Assembly: GCA_012845835.1 (NCBI GenBank)
Contig: JABAKD010000023.1
Coordinates: 2,863,197-2,927,196, forward strand
DNA length: 64,000 nucleotides
DNA from: Undaria pinnatifida
Taxonomy: Eukaryota > Sar > Phaeophyceae > Laminariales > Alariaceae
Reading direction: 5' to 3'
A program made the translations under genes and the position numbers. The notes beneath the pieces were generated by a model that did no database searches, had not been told where the DNA came from, and worked only from the letters and a program-made list of their open reading frames with translations. Of the stretch, positions 37,501-44,829 are shown in pieces; position 1 is the first letter of the stretch; every line of letters begins with the position of its first letter.

Positions 37501-38273
37501 CTTTTAAGTTCGGGCGCTCTAAGTGCGTGCTGCTGCTTGTGAGATAACAAATCGAGACACGTTGTGGAACGCGTCCCGTTTATTTGCTCTAACTTTGTTT
37601 TGTCGACAAAGGTTGTCGGTAACATCATAGTTCGGTTGTTGACATGGCGTAACCTGTATGCGGTGTAGGCGAACACCAAGAGGATACATGGCAAATGGCG
37701 GGCTTGAGAAGAAGACACCTATGGCGGCGTAAATGCAGAGGTTTCCGATCAACGAGCAGACACACTGGCGTTACGGCAGAAAATTACGGCAAACAGCAGC
37801 TATGGCCATCAACATCTTAGTGTATTCGACAGTTGTAAGCATAGTTACGCACGACATAGCTCCTAGTATGTTTTAGCTTTGACGTTATCCCTCCGTCCTA
37901 CTTGCTTATACCCCTTTCTCGCCGCTTGTTATTTTTTACGCTAAAACCCTACCGTTCGTCCTTGTTGCACTCAACCCAGTTTTATGTTGCCCTCGCGATC
38001 GCAACCAACAACGCGGTTGGCAGCCGCAGGCGCGGGGAGCTGAACGGTATGTCGGTGACGATCGAATCTTTGGGGAAGGCTATCTCCCCCATTGTCTGCT
38101 CGGCGCTCTTCGCCGTCTCCATCAACGGTAACCGTTCCTACCCCATTAATCACTACTTCATGTTCTACCTCTTTGCGTCCTTACGTCTGCCAATCGCACT
38201 GATGGCGTGGAACTATGATGCAAACAACAAGACGGTGAAGCTAAACGAGCTGCGAGCGTTTCGAAAGCAATAG
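6722..38273 (+). CDS. ZIFL-type major facilitator transporter, split gene
   Basis: This is a membrane transporter of the major facilitator superfamily, closest in motif order to plant ZIFL (zinc-induced facilitator-like) proteins, which move small organic ligands or cations with protons; the substrate here is unknown. Exons: 6832-6973 (ATG 6835), 8592-8775, 30357-30460, 30844-30949, 32446-32559, 33691-34048, 35768-35863, 36816-37040, 37980-38273. From ATG 6835 they total 1620 bp in phase: 539 codons and TAA/TAG-type stop, with no internal stop. Landmarks: YYAG..SSF..GR (48-61), loop-2 motif A GIAADRLSQR (69-78), GPGVGG in the fourth coding block, a hydrophilic central loop (about 216-315), VYPLW followed by GGL..S (exon at 35768), and RRGELNGM in the last exon. 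All introns are GT-AG. An optional 14-codon exon, 6722-6763, joins in phase through a 68-bp intron. The second large intron is 21.6 kb and filled with mobile elements. The family call is strong; the exact N-terminus is uncertain. Confidence 0.86.
6832..6973 (+). CDS. ZIFL-like transporter exon: first membrane helix
   Basis: This exon encodes a hydrophobic first helix and the loop leading to the YYAG motif. It is preceded by the acceptor TTTTGCAG and ends in phase 1 at CAG|GTGATG. In-frame ATG at 6835 is the default start. The reading frame runs on past the donor without meaning. Confidence 0.75.
8592..8775 (+). CDS. ZIFL-like transporter exon: helices 2-3 and motif A
   Basis: Acceptor CTGTGCCAG|GG and donor TCCAG|GTAAGG frame a 184-bp exon. 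It encodes GYYAGLISSSFMVGR and then the cytoplasmic loop motif GIAADRLSQR, both diagnostic of the ZIFL branch of the MFS. It joins upstream in phase 1 to complete Gly and downstream in phase 2 to complete Arg. Confidence 0.9.
9215..9400 (+). repeat. dispersed repeat family D, copy 1
   Basis: About 180 bp aligns with 52430-52640 in the same orientation. The best-conserved part is CTACTATGCCGRGACGGAKCAC followed by GTCGGG and CCGTGAG. It lies in the 21.6-kb intron and no function is apparent. Confidence 0.65.
9400..11820. other. intron stretch without recognised genes
   Basis: This part of the 21.6-kb transporter intron holds a TA dinucleotide run (9811-9832) and a copy of family E (11285-11430). 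Open frames on both strands are short and unrecognised. Confidence 0.5.
11285..11430 (+). repeat. dispersed repeat family E, copy 1
   Basis: The segment around ATTTCGGGAAACAATG...GCATCTCCAAACATG...GTCCACAG aligns with 27540-27680 at moderate identity in the same orientation. Confidence 0.5.
11830..12640. repeat. diverged minisatellite with AACCGCACCGTA core
   Basis: At least nine variants of AACCGCACCGTA followed by AGGATTC or similar occur in two clusters (about 11875-11970 and 12375-12570), spaced roughly 35-40 bp apart. Inverted versions (TACGGTGCGGTT-like) flank them near 11830 and 12615. The unit is too diverged for exact borders. Confidence 0.65.
12805..14735 (-). repeat. G-tract repeat family A, copy 2 (inverted block)
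   Basis: This is the reverse-complement relative of the 4.4-6.1 kb block. A full head lies at about 14210-13940 (minus), then C-tract segments and subunits carrying the GTTNNAACGCCCCAC motif near 13137, 13385, 13540, 14499 and 14647. A short plus-oriented head (12811-12870) faces the minus head, so the inner part is bounded by inverted copies. It lies in the 21.6-kb transporter intron. Confidence 0.75.
14904..15171. mobile_element. 268-bp MITE with terminal inverted repeats and 5-bp target duplication
   Basis: The ends are inverted: left ACCCAGGCTACGGTAGGGG, right ...CCCCTACCGTAGCCTTGGTC. The complementarity continues inward, including CACTCGCGCGAGTA against TACTCGTGCGAGTG and a TTTCAGTGG/CCAGTGAAAA pair. 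The flanks carry CGATG on both sides (14899-14903 and 15172-15176). The second retroposon copy (46.4-46.7 kb) lacks this insert, which confirms the insertion. It has no coding capacity, so mobility would need a transposase from elsewhere. Confidence 0.85.
15352..15508. repeat. (CAA)n microsatellite tail
   Basis: Near-perfect AAC/CAA trinucleotide run interrupted by ATC and ATA variants. It is the 3' tail of the retroposon at 14778-15510. ORFs of Thr or Cys across it are artefacts. Confidence 0.9.
15510..16600. other. intron stretch without recognised genes
   Basis: I see no gene or clear repeat here. AGGTGGCCTGAGC near 16549 partly mirrors CAGGCCACCT near 16524, forming a small inverted repeat (16523-16561). 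Confidence 0.4.
16610..18640 (-). pseudogene. decayed DIRS-like element: RT tail, RNase H, tyrosine recombinase
   Basis: Read on the minus strand, the order is as in DIRS-type retroelements. The RT C-terminus (frame near 18560-18480, LLRLIGVHKSGGKK, then FHTDLLFWKW) leads into an RNase H-like domain in one open frame, 18541-17933. That domain has YLSDASF, the DNTAAASW active-site block, GARDKR and HIPGV. After a frameshift at about 17935 comes LADKFRDFTN. The tyrosine recombinase follows: NFFHKMLAGWELPMSHCII and VRKGIDRAHG (17440-17260), then APLTV.....RGWRVFTKTRA and a scrambled GGAT/RW region down to about 16620. Frameshifts and stops make it inactive. It lies antisense in the transporter intron, next to the Copia element. 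Confidence 0.75.
18641..19277. other. stretch between the DIRS relic and the Copia LTR
   Basis: I see no recognisable coding segment. The upstream part of the DIRS RT would be expected here on the minus strand but is not visible. A 15-bp direct duplication (GCCGGACATGCTAAG, 18590-18622) lies at the left edge. Confidence 0.4.
19283..19729 (+). repeat. 5' LTR of the Copia element
   Basis: 447 bp, TGTTATGG...CCATAATA, matching 25713-26155 with about 94% identity by eye. Sequence after it (GGTTATTATGG) does not obviously match a known tRNA primer site. Confidence 0.88.
20660..21740 (+). pseudogene. Copia gag remnant with two Cys/His boxes
   Basis: The fragments are spread over three frames. The N-terminal part (from about 20700, WKDSFEHVINIHAPELL) runs into ARFEVHTQEPRSACRKEVF, then FHFIREFHYRNEF and DQQSRK. 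A zinc knuckle follows near 21332: C-x2-C-x4-L-x4-C, where the usual His is Leu. A second box, KWCSFHRTKTHSIAKC, lies near 21452. This layout is typical of Copia gag. At least two frameshifts separate the pieces. Confidence 0.75.
21753..23210 (+). pseudogene. Copia protease and integrase remnant
   Basis: A protease-like LVDIGATDYYL lies at about 21870, where Copia proteases usually read DSGAT. The GAG-pre-integrase zinc-binding region follows (LWHPRMGHINS..., then C-x2-C at about 22425-22440). The integrase core shows SADKGTEF near 22710. The catalytic Glu region (usually QNGVAER) reads QIRANDR with a TAG stop just upstream at 22752. The C-terminal part (ERRAWEGRLVGY) is recognisable near 23060. 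Stops and frameshifts are present throughout. Confidence 0.75.
23860..24720 (+). pseudogene. Copia reverse transcriptase remnant
   Basis: The RT begins near 23930 with an Ala-Lys-Trp-Asn block, then KSKWVFKCKADG and ARGWNEVPGLDC..TYAPV. It shifts frame near 24260, where YADIKEQVFVEQPPGFEV is readable, then has TGA near 24361. The catalytic box LYVDDLFLAG is intact at about 24532. A frameshift near 24655 separates it from RNase H. Confidence 0.8.
24727..25512 (+). pseudogene. Copia RNase H remnant, frame open
   Basis: The 261-codon frame is open to its stop and aligns with the Copia RNase H tail (SNNQPED..., HTLRYLAGTTNF, TKHIALRFFFIRELV, VPAEDNLADIGTKQF). The first catalytic block, usually YSDADWA, reads TFSHSRWAN. 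The second, usually STTEAEY, reads SSIDAERV. Catalytic acids are therefore lost although the frame stayed open. Confidence 0.78.
25713..26155 (+). repeat. 3' LTR of the Copia element
   Basis: 443 bp, TGTTATGG...CCATAATA, preceded by a polypurine tract and followed by GCATC, the partner of GTATC at the 5' end. Confidence 0.88.
26160..26980. other. intron stretch without recognised genes
   Basis: No supportable gene. Short CAA/CAG-rich patch at 26788-26812. Confidence 0.4.
26980..27525 (+). repeat. dispersed repeat family B, copy 1
   Basis: About 550 bp aligns with the reverse complement of 40930-40325 over nearly its full length. Shared blocks include AAAAGACTGACAAAACATTG, ATACCTTGATTA, GCGATTGTTTG and TAGGCCGAGAC-like sequence before AAAAAAACTCCTGACC. 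The right third also matches 47785-48005. It is non-coding. Confidence 0.75.
27540..27680 (+). repeat. dispersed repeat family E, copy 2
   Basis: Moderate-identity match to 11285-11430, same orientation, with a T-run at 27541-27553. Confidence 0.5.
28279..28612 (-). mobile_element. CAA-tailed retroposon, copy 3, 5'-truncated
   Basis: On the minus strand, 28612-28557 (CTGGAGCCTG...GTGACCACGGACGTG..ATTATGCGAG) matches the 3' end of the retroposon at 14.8-15.5 kb. It runs straight into a tail of CAA, CAG and related triplets (plus strand GTT/GCT run, 28290-28556). Only the last ~55 bp before the tail remain, as expected for 5' truncation. Confidence 0.72.
28290..28556. repeat. GTT/GCT trinucleotide microsatellite
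   Basis: Long GTT run followed by a (TGCTGT)n-type run. All Leu, Cys, Val, Asn or Gln homopolymer ORFs here are artefacts of the repeat. Confidence 0.95.
28860..30356. other. 3' part of the 21.6-kb intron
   Basis: A minus-strand frame (29965-29273) overlaps the right inverted end described above. I do not accept it as a gene. Nothing else is recognised before the acceptor at 30356. Confidence 0.45.
30357..30460 (+). CDS. ZIFL-like transporter exon: helix 4 region
   Basis: A 104-bp exon after acceptor GTGCCCCAG encodes RFLLGLLNGVMV and a following Glu-Val-Cys-Gly-Arg loop, the usual ZIFL continuation of the preceding exon. It ends at ACTA|GTGAGT in phase 1. The 21.6-kb intron separates it from the exon at 8592. 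Confidence 0.88.
30680..30775. repeat. CCCA-rich minisatellite in a transporter intron
   Basis: Irregular CCACCCA/CCCACC repeats just upstream of the exon at 30844. They may form part of the pyrimidine-rich intron end. Confidence 0.7.
30844..30949 (+). CDS. ZIFL-like transporter exon: GPGVGG helix
   Basis: A 106-bp exon after GTTTAG|CC encodes TSWAVGGILGPGVGGLLADP and then a short loop ending in a Leu-Phe-Gly-Arg block. This matches the conserved MFS helix-5 motif of ZIFL proteins. It ends at GGGAG|GTGAAT in phase 2. A CCCA-rich minisatellite (30680-30775) lies in the intron just upstream. Confidence 0.88.
32446..32559 (+). CDS. ZIFL-like transporter exon: helix 6
   Basis: A 114-bp exon after CAACAG|G encodes YPYLLPNLVGAGLSFAALPL and a short hydrophilic tail. 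The motif is the normal sequel to the preceding LFGR block in ZIFL proteins. It ends at CACAAC|GTGAGA in phase 2. Confidence 0.88.
33691..34048 (+). CDS. ZIFL-like transporter exon: central cytoplasmic loop
   Basis: This 358-bp exon carries the hydrophilic loop between the two six-helix halves, rich in Asp, Glu, Arg, Ser and Pro, and ends with the start of helix 7 (IRLLLLINGIFA). I chose the acceptor CCTCTGAAAG|C because it alone keeps phase with the preceding exon. The donor is TTTGCG|GTACGG, phase 0. The loop is longer than in plant homologues as I remember them. Confidence 0.8.
35768..35863 (+). CDS. ZIFL-like transporter exon: VYPLW/GGL motif
   Basis: A 96-bp exon after CTCCTCAG encodes 32 residues with VYPLWSLSSAPKGGLDWS, corresponding to the ZIFL helix 7-8 loop. 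Both ends are phase 0; the donor is GGAAAG|GTGGGT. It is shorter than the usual ORF cut-off, so it was found from the missing motif. Confidence 0.85.
36528..36735. repeat. cryptic GAY (GAT/GAC) repeat
   Basis: Diverged GATGAC-type triplets over about 200 bp in the intron 80 bp upstream of the exon at 36816. The long Met/Thr/Ile frames on both strands come from this composition. Confidence 0.75.
36816..37040 (+). CDS. ZIFL-like transporter exon: helices 8-10
   Basis: A 225-bp, 75-codon exon lies between GGACAG and AACGCG|GTAGGT. It encodes three hydrophobic stretches around a GVKRSHRIGS loop and a VPMYILLP helix, which fit the C-terminal half of ZIFL transporters. Both ends are phase 0. A GAY-rich cryptic repeat lies directly upstream in the intron. 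Confidence 0.88.
37980..38273 (+). CDS. ZIFL-like transporter terminal exon: helices 11-12
   Basis: The last exon starts after CAACCCAG in phase 0. It encodes NNAVGSRRRGELNGMSV, the RRG.LNGM signature of the ZIFL C-terminal half, then the last two helices and a short basic tail. It stops at 38271-38273. A run of 18 G follows within 50 bp. Confidence 0.88.
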   Translation, partial: FYVALAIATNNAVGSRRRGELNGMSVTIESLGKAISPIVCSALFAVSINGNRSYPINHYFMFYLFASLRLPIALMAWNYDANNKTVKLNELRAFRKQ

Positions 38274-38306
38274 AGATCGAAGTTTGTTACTACTAGGTGT
38301 GTAGAC

Positions 38307-38326
38307 GGGGGGGGGGGGGGGGGAGG
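38307..38326. repeat. poly-G run after the transporter stop codon
   Basis: A run of about 18 G, interrupted by an A, 35-50 bp after the stop of the transporter gene, probably in its 3' UTR. Confidence 0.8.
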
Positions 38327-38329
38327 GGC

Positions 38330-40320
38330 GCTAATGGTAGCCTTTGTCGACATTAGTGGAGAAGGTATATTCCAAGAAATATTGTTTACACTCTGGTCGT
38401 TATGCTGTGTACAATAATATGATGGGAACGAACGACCTGCTACAATGGCTATACTTTCTTGCCGGAAGAGCACCTCTACAGCGGTGGCAGAAAGCGCAAT
38501 ATGGAGATAGCAGTACGCACGAGAGCTAGCGAATTTGATTAGGGTGAGACAGGGATCTTGTGTTGTTTGATCGACGTTGTTCACCTCACCGGTGTGAATG
38601 AAAACATTGTTACAGCTGTTAAGCGTGCGTGTGGCTGGCTTAAGAAAGCAACAATGTGGCGGATGACGGCATGGAGCATGGAGAACACCAAGGATTTTGT
38701 TTCACGTGTTCAGGAATTACCAACGGGAACATTCAAGAAATAGCCGAGGGAGACCTCGTGGGAAATGACGATGCTTTCTGACGCGTAAAAACCTGCCATC
38801 GGGTGTAAGTCGACTAGTTTGAGCTCGAACAAACGGCGTCAGAGGTTGCGATGGGGGAAAGGAACGTCGGCTGCAGCTATGGTTGCCTTTTAATGTCATT
38901 TAGCAGCGCACGCGAGTGTGGTAGGGGGATTTTTTCGGGCAGGGGAGTTTCTTCAGGGTCTAGCAGTTAGTTGCTGTTCGCGTGACAAGCGGGACATCAT
39001 ACCTATTCACGGGGTTATTCAAGCTCTGCATATCTAAAGCGATTGTAGTGTGGGGAAGGAGGATGATCGGTGGGAAATTTAGGGCACTGCGGCGGAAAGA
39101 GTGCTTCAATCGAGGTTTTAGGTACGGGTCAACCAAGCGTTCGGCGTTACAACGATAAGTATAATATGTTCAAGCGTCCGACTGCCGTTCTGGTACGTGC
39201 ATGCACCGTTTGAAGAGAGGCGGAAATCTGCAGGGAGTGGCGTGTAGGTCGCACACGACACGCAAGGATTTTACAATACCTATGGAGATGTATAGACACA
39301 GTCAGTCGGGCGTTTGCGATTCTGGGAATGGTTTGGAAGGATGGCGGGCAGGAAGGGGACGCACCATCAGGGTTTTTATTCCGACGTGTTTAAATGTATA
39401 TGGGGGTGTGGGTGGCTTGGACCGGAAAAGTAGCGGTTGTGTACGCTGATGGGAACGCGGGCTGCCATTTTTTTTTTTTGTCCTCTGGCCGATGGGTAAA
39501 AGTAATGCTTAAGCTCACCCCACTTTCACGTGTTTTCACATGCGTCGTGTGTCGATTTAACGCAGATGTTTTCCCAACCCAACGCTAGCTGGCGCACCGT
39601 TCAGATCCCACTGTAGCGATAGCTTGGGCTGCACCTATCAGTGGTTCTCGTTATTACCCTGGCAGCGCAAGCTGCCGTTGTGTACGGATAAGTTTGTATG
39701 TCGACCCGGTCTTTCTCTTGAGGGTCAGGTTCGAACGCGGGCTGCGTTTTCTACTTGGCCAACGTCGGGCAGACTACCGGGCGATGTACTGATGAATAGA
39801 GGTGGGGACCAGTGTCGTGGACTGCTAGTTTGGATCGATCGTGTTCGTCGTGACGCCAGTGTCTCTCCTGACGTCAGTAGATTTGTGGGTCATACTGCGT
39901 AAGTTGGGGAAAGGTTGGTAGGAGTATTTCATGCGTATGGCAAATGTTAAGTTGTCTTTAGCATGCTGTTCTCCGGCGTCAGAGATTTTTTCCGCGCTAT
40001 CGTCTGGAGGACAAGCGAGGGGGGGATGATTGCACTACTACGCATGCTCGATCTCGGCCAAGATCTGTGGTGCAATCTCTGAGCATTCAAAGTCGCTGAG
40101 CTGGCTTGGTTTGCAACGAGTTGCGTTTCGTATCAACAAGGCGAGTAGGTGACGTGGACCACCCTAGCATTTGCATCTGTTCTATTTCTTTTCATTTCCT
40201 CTCTTCTCCAACTTGTTTAATTTTCCTGTTGTGATCCCAAGTATTTATTGCCGCAGTGAGGGTGCAATGCTATAATGTTCAATGTCCTACACGTCTTATT
40301 TTACATATTCACATATATAA
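38330..40320. other. intergenic stretch without recognised genes
   Basis: Open frames are short and unrecognised. Two weakly similar segments, both with GCGGTTGTGTACG/GCCGTTGTGTACG followed by GAACGCGGGCTGC (about 39431 and 39671), suggest a diverged direct duplication. Confidence 0.45.
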
Positions 40321-40324
40321 TATT

Positions 40325-40930
40325 TATTCGGTTTCAGGGATTCGGTCAAGAGTTTTTTGTTCGTCTCGGCCGAATTTTGCGATTCGCGGAACTGGAATTC
40401 GCGGTCGAATATCTTTGTTCAAGCGCCGGCTTCGGGGGGCGGCTCCAACGCCCCTTGCCCTGCCGTGTCTGATCCGCACATCTCCTTAAATGTGGACGGA
40501 TGCCGAGCGAGACAAGCGAGATGTTGCAAAAATGCCGCATGCCGAGGAGGAATTCCGGAAATTTAAATTGTATTTTTAATGTCTGCAGCGCCTGGATGAT
40601 TCAAAAACTTGGCATCATTCCCTAACGGCAGTTGGTAAAGTTTTGATGTTTGCGGTGGCATATACAAATTACTATTATGTGGTCACAGCTTGTGAGAAGA
40701 GGTCAAGCAAACAATCGCAATTAATCAAGGTATGAGGCAAATGAAATTCTAGCGTACTGGGTACAAGATCACACCAAAACAGACTAGAGACCATAACAAA
40801 AATAGAAAACAAACACAAGCAAATTGATCCCTTTTAATAATTCCACCAAACGAGAGGCAATGTTTTGTCAGTCTTTTCTCTCGCCTACTCAAAGAACCGT
40901 TCCGTATATATTAGTCCACCATCAACGACC
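40325..40930 (-). repeat. dispersed repeat family B, copy 2
   Basis: Reverse-complement relative of 26980-27525 over about 550-600 bp, and of 47670-48005 over the part near 40325-40680. No coding capacity is conserved between copies. Confidence 0.75.
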
Positions 40931-40999
40931 CATCTTTAAGGACCGCATAAAATATCCCACGCAAATTCACTATATATTCCCTTACAAACGAAACCTGGA

Positions 41000-43100
41000 T
41001 GCACTTCTAAAGGTAAGTGTGATTATCAAGAGCATCGGTGTTACGATCGCTTTGTTGTGTGGTTGCAAAAAGTTGCGCTGACTACTGACTGTTGTTGTTT
41101 TTGCTGGTCAATCCGTTCAGTATCTTGACGTAAACGCGGATGGACGCTGCTAGACAAGCGAGAAGCGCGCAAAAAAATGTTTTTTAAACGGTAAGTTCCA
41201 GCTATTCTTGGGATCTTGATGTATGGAGCGGCTGAAAAAAAATATTCATCAAGACATAATTTCCGAATCCGCGTCATATTTTGTTCCAGAACTAGTAATA
41301 TTTACTGTAAAAATAAATCCCAACGGTATTGCGTTGGGTATCATAGTACATTTTTGTTTTGGACTTCGGTATAGGTACACGCACATACATGGATATAGAC
41401 GTGGCGAGCGGACGCAAGAGTAAACGAGGAGGTAAGTAGTAGTTACGATTACTACTGCCCAAAAAATCCACACAGCAGCATTGCGAGTGGCTGCGTCCCC
41501 GGGGCCTCGAGGGTGGTATTTTAAAAGTTCGGACAAGTTGACATGGTTTGTACTCTCGTGCAAGCAATATACCTCGAAGTAGGTACGTACGAGTAAGACC
41601 ACACAGAGCGATACTCTATTTACACAGTATGTTTTTTGTCTGCGATATATTTTATGGCATGGAGGGAGGGTGTACCGCACATTTTCGACACAAGTGTGTA
41701 GGGCAAACATAATTGTTCCTTCTGTTGTTAAGCTGCTCCACACGAAATCCGTAATTAAAGTCGACAGCATCCACGGAAAAAACCAGTGAGTGGCATGCAT
41801 TCGTCCCCTATCGCATCGTTAGCGTTTGGTGCTTTTGTCCCCCGAGAAGACTCTTTGGAGAATAGCGTGCTGTGTTGTTTTTTGGTCCTTGACTACTTTG
41901 CTGTAATCGTTTGCCGGCCAAGTGCAAGCGGTCGTATTGCTACGTAACTGGCAAATACGTTTGTGTTGCTTCGTACTTGACGTGCCTCTTGCTGCTGAAT
42001 GCTGATTGATAATCCCTTTTCTTTTTTTTTCATACTTCTACTTTCCGGCTTCTGGACATGCAAGTCGTCACCAAACGTGTCGTCCTTTCCCCCCTCCCGG
42101 TTATAGCCTTTTTTGCCTTTTTTGCGCACAAGGTTCAGCACCCACGGATAGTTTATTTTTCATCGAGTGTTGCTAACTCACGCTCTCGTGCTTTCCGCAA
42201 GTCAATCAGTGCACAAGAAAAAGCCCCCCAAATTCATACCAGTACGAACTCCGGGGAATTCGAATTCGCGTAATTAACCTCCTATACCAGAACCTGATAC
42301 GCGACCGGGGCAGTAAGGGATATAGAGCTGATCGCCCCGGTGGTCTAGTGGGGTTACACTATAAATAATTTAGATAGCGTTGATCCGTGATGTAAATATA
42401 CACGGCGTTGTGCGCTTTATTGACTATATTTATTTGTTCGAAAGAACAAAAAGGAAAGATCAACCACCTGCTGAAATCGTTAAGCAGCGTGGGTATGCAC
42501 GATTTGACGCGAATCGAGGAGGAAAAAAAAAGCTGAATTTTTCTCGCGATAAAAATTAGAGCATGTAGGGTAGTGAGGATGGTTGAGGGGAGTTCGCTGT
42601 ATGACGTCGGGTCTGAATTATACTACTGGGAGGGCGAGAGTAGTGCAATCATCACAAAAAATGGGATGGGGAAAAGAAAATAGGTTAAGAGTATTGTTGT
42701 TGCTGTTCAAATACGATACCCAAGCTAGGTTCACCGATTGATTATACCTGGACCGACTGCTGTATCTTATGCAATTGTTCCTTGTACAACTTCACGAATC
42801 ACAGCCAGTATATAATGATAGTCACTGAACTTGCTGAAGTTCTTAGTCAGTGGTCGTTTGCTCTATCCACGAACCCCGGCCAAGCCGATCAATCGAAGAA
42901 TGGGTTACACTGCGGGGTGGTATCGAGGCAGGGGGTCAACAAAAATGTTCACGTGCCGCGGGGTTGGGGTATACGAAAAAACAGTCAGCAGTAGCGCGAG
43001 TTGCCATATTTTTTTCTAGTTGAAATTTACTTGAAGGGTTTCTGAACCGGGGCTGGACCCTGGTCTGTGATGTTGCTGATTTGTACGAACCTCAGCTAAC
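41000..43100. other. intergenic stretch without recognised genes
   Basis: A 183-codon minus-strand frame (41800-41249) is hydrophobic and Cys-rich but matches nothing I know and has no supporting signals. It is not called as a gene. Confidence 0.4.
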
Positions 43101-43104
43101 TAAG

Positions 43105-43970
43105 GCTTCCACACGGTGCGGAAAGGTCGACCATCGAGAAATTGGTTTTCGTCCCCGGTTTGTTGGCGTTGAAGGGGTATATAAATATTTCAGGAACGGC
43201 GATGGGGCCCTATCCTCATCGGGTGCGTTGAAACGCCCCCCGTCCGTTTCCTGGTCTATCTTATCACCGAGTGCCTTTGGCTCTACGAGCGGCAGAGCCA
43301 CTCAACGCTAAGCCAATGTGTAGAGTAGATAATTGTCGCACCATCGTGCGGGGCTGTATCGACCCGCGGGAGAAGTCGGATATTGTCCCCGGTTTGTCAG
43401 GACTTTTAAAACGGGCACAGCACTCTATATCCTCCCATGGTGGCGTTGCCCTTATGTCCGAGCCCCAGCCAAAAAGCGGTAATCGAATATGGCTGGAGTT
43501 CCACGTCGTGTGGAGTCGTGTCGACACGGGAAATCATCGTTGCTTTTCTCGCGTTTTTGGAGCTGTAGAGACTCGGGGGATTCATGAATCGGGGATGGCA
43601 TGCTATGTTTGTCGTGTGCGACGGAAATGCCCCCAATTAATGGGCCTCTATTCCCCTAGGACGGCGATGTGGAGCTCGAAACAATCAGCGATTAGCCAAC
43701 GGGATTGAGGTTTTATCACCGTGCAGGGTGGTGTCGATCCGAGAAAGCTCGTTTTGCTTCCCCGTTTGATACAAGGTGATGTGGAACGACCTCCGGACCA
43801 GGTATGGGACCCCATATCCTCTCGAGAAGGAGATGGCTAAACATGCGAACCACGGCCAATCAGAAAGTCGGTCGGCTGTTGTCGGGGTCAAGATTTCCAC
43901 ACCGTGCGGGAAGGTATCGTGTGTGAACGGATTTCGATCCCGGCTTGTGACCCTATCGTGCCCGAGTGAC
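43105..43970. repeat. diverged tandem array, about 5 units of ~190-225 bp
   Basis: Blocks like CACACCGTGCGGGAAGGTATCG followed by TCGTCCCCGGTTTGT recur near 43110, 43336, 43508, 43710 and 43895. A second block, CCYTATATCCTCTCG or similar, lies between them. Divergence is high and the unit is non-coding, which makes it satellite-like. Confidence 0.65.
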
Positions 43971-44669
43971 GCCTACTTTGTGTATGCATCTTGTCCAATG
44001 CGTGATTAGACAAAACTGACATTTTTTTCTTTTCGTCTAATAATACTCGAGTTTGAAATACTTAGCTGATAAAATCGTGAGCGCTGTAATCGCGTACTGT
44101 ATCTACAGGAAGTGGGCCATCTACACAGCTGGCCACAAGCAGCACCATTCCAATCGCATTTGAAGAGTTGAATGACGAAGACAGTCGTACCGCCGTGATT
44201 CGCGCCTGGAACAGCGTCAGCACGTCTCTCAACGATCAGACAACAAGACGACAGTCGATCTGGGGGGCTCCGATCAAAATGATACTGTTGTATCATGCAT
44301 TGTGTGTGTTTAGAAGCTGGCTCAGTGGGCGTCTCTCAGTGGCTCCGAAGAGGACCCGCAGCGGACACGGTCAGTTACCTTACTGGCCCCGGATGCCTGA
44401 TTGAGATGAATTATCACAAGAAACGGACTCGACCCGTTTCTTCGCCAGGCCAAGAGATAGGCCGTGTGTGGTAGGATTTATCCGATGGAAATATGATGAA
44501 TGAAGCTCGGAATCGGGTTCATTAAAAAACTGTAGCTATCAATAGTAGTACATTGTTATCATTGTTCGGACTCATGGCATTACCTTACATACTTTACGTG
44601 CAGACTATGATTTCGTGTGGTGACTGTTTCACTCTACAAAGTATTGACTCACACAATTCGAACCGCCGC

Positions 44670-44757
44670 CCGGCCCTACCCGAAGCAAACTCATGCGGAG
44701 CAACTTTTTTTATATACAAGGGCTCCGCATGGGCGCCCTCGATTGCTTCGGGTAGGG
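44670..44757. repeat. imperfect hairpin (inverted repeat)
   Basis: GCCCTACCCGAAGCAA pairs exactly with TTGCTTCGGGTAGGGC. Inside these, CATGCGGAGC pairs with GCTCCGCATG. The loop is about 20 bp and AT-rich. It could be a small foldback element or a hairpin RNA source. Confidence 0.75.
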
Positions 44758-44829
44758 CAGGGCAGCACTTCGACCACTTAAGGTGTAGCTGTCCGATTTG
44801 GCATGCATTGAACTTTTAAGTAATGCCTA

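Noticed and set aside
41249-41800. 183-codon minus-strand ORF, hydrophobic and Cys-rich
   Set aside because: No recognisable motif, overlapping ORFs in other frames, and no promoter, splice or poly(A) context.
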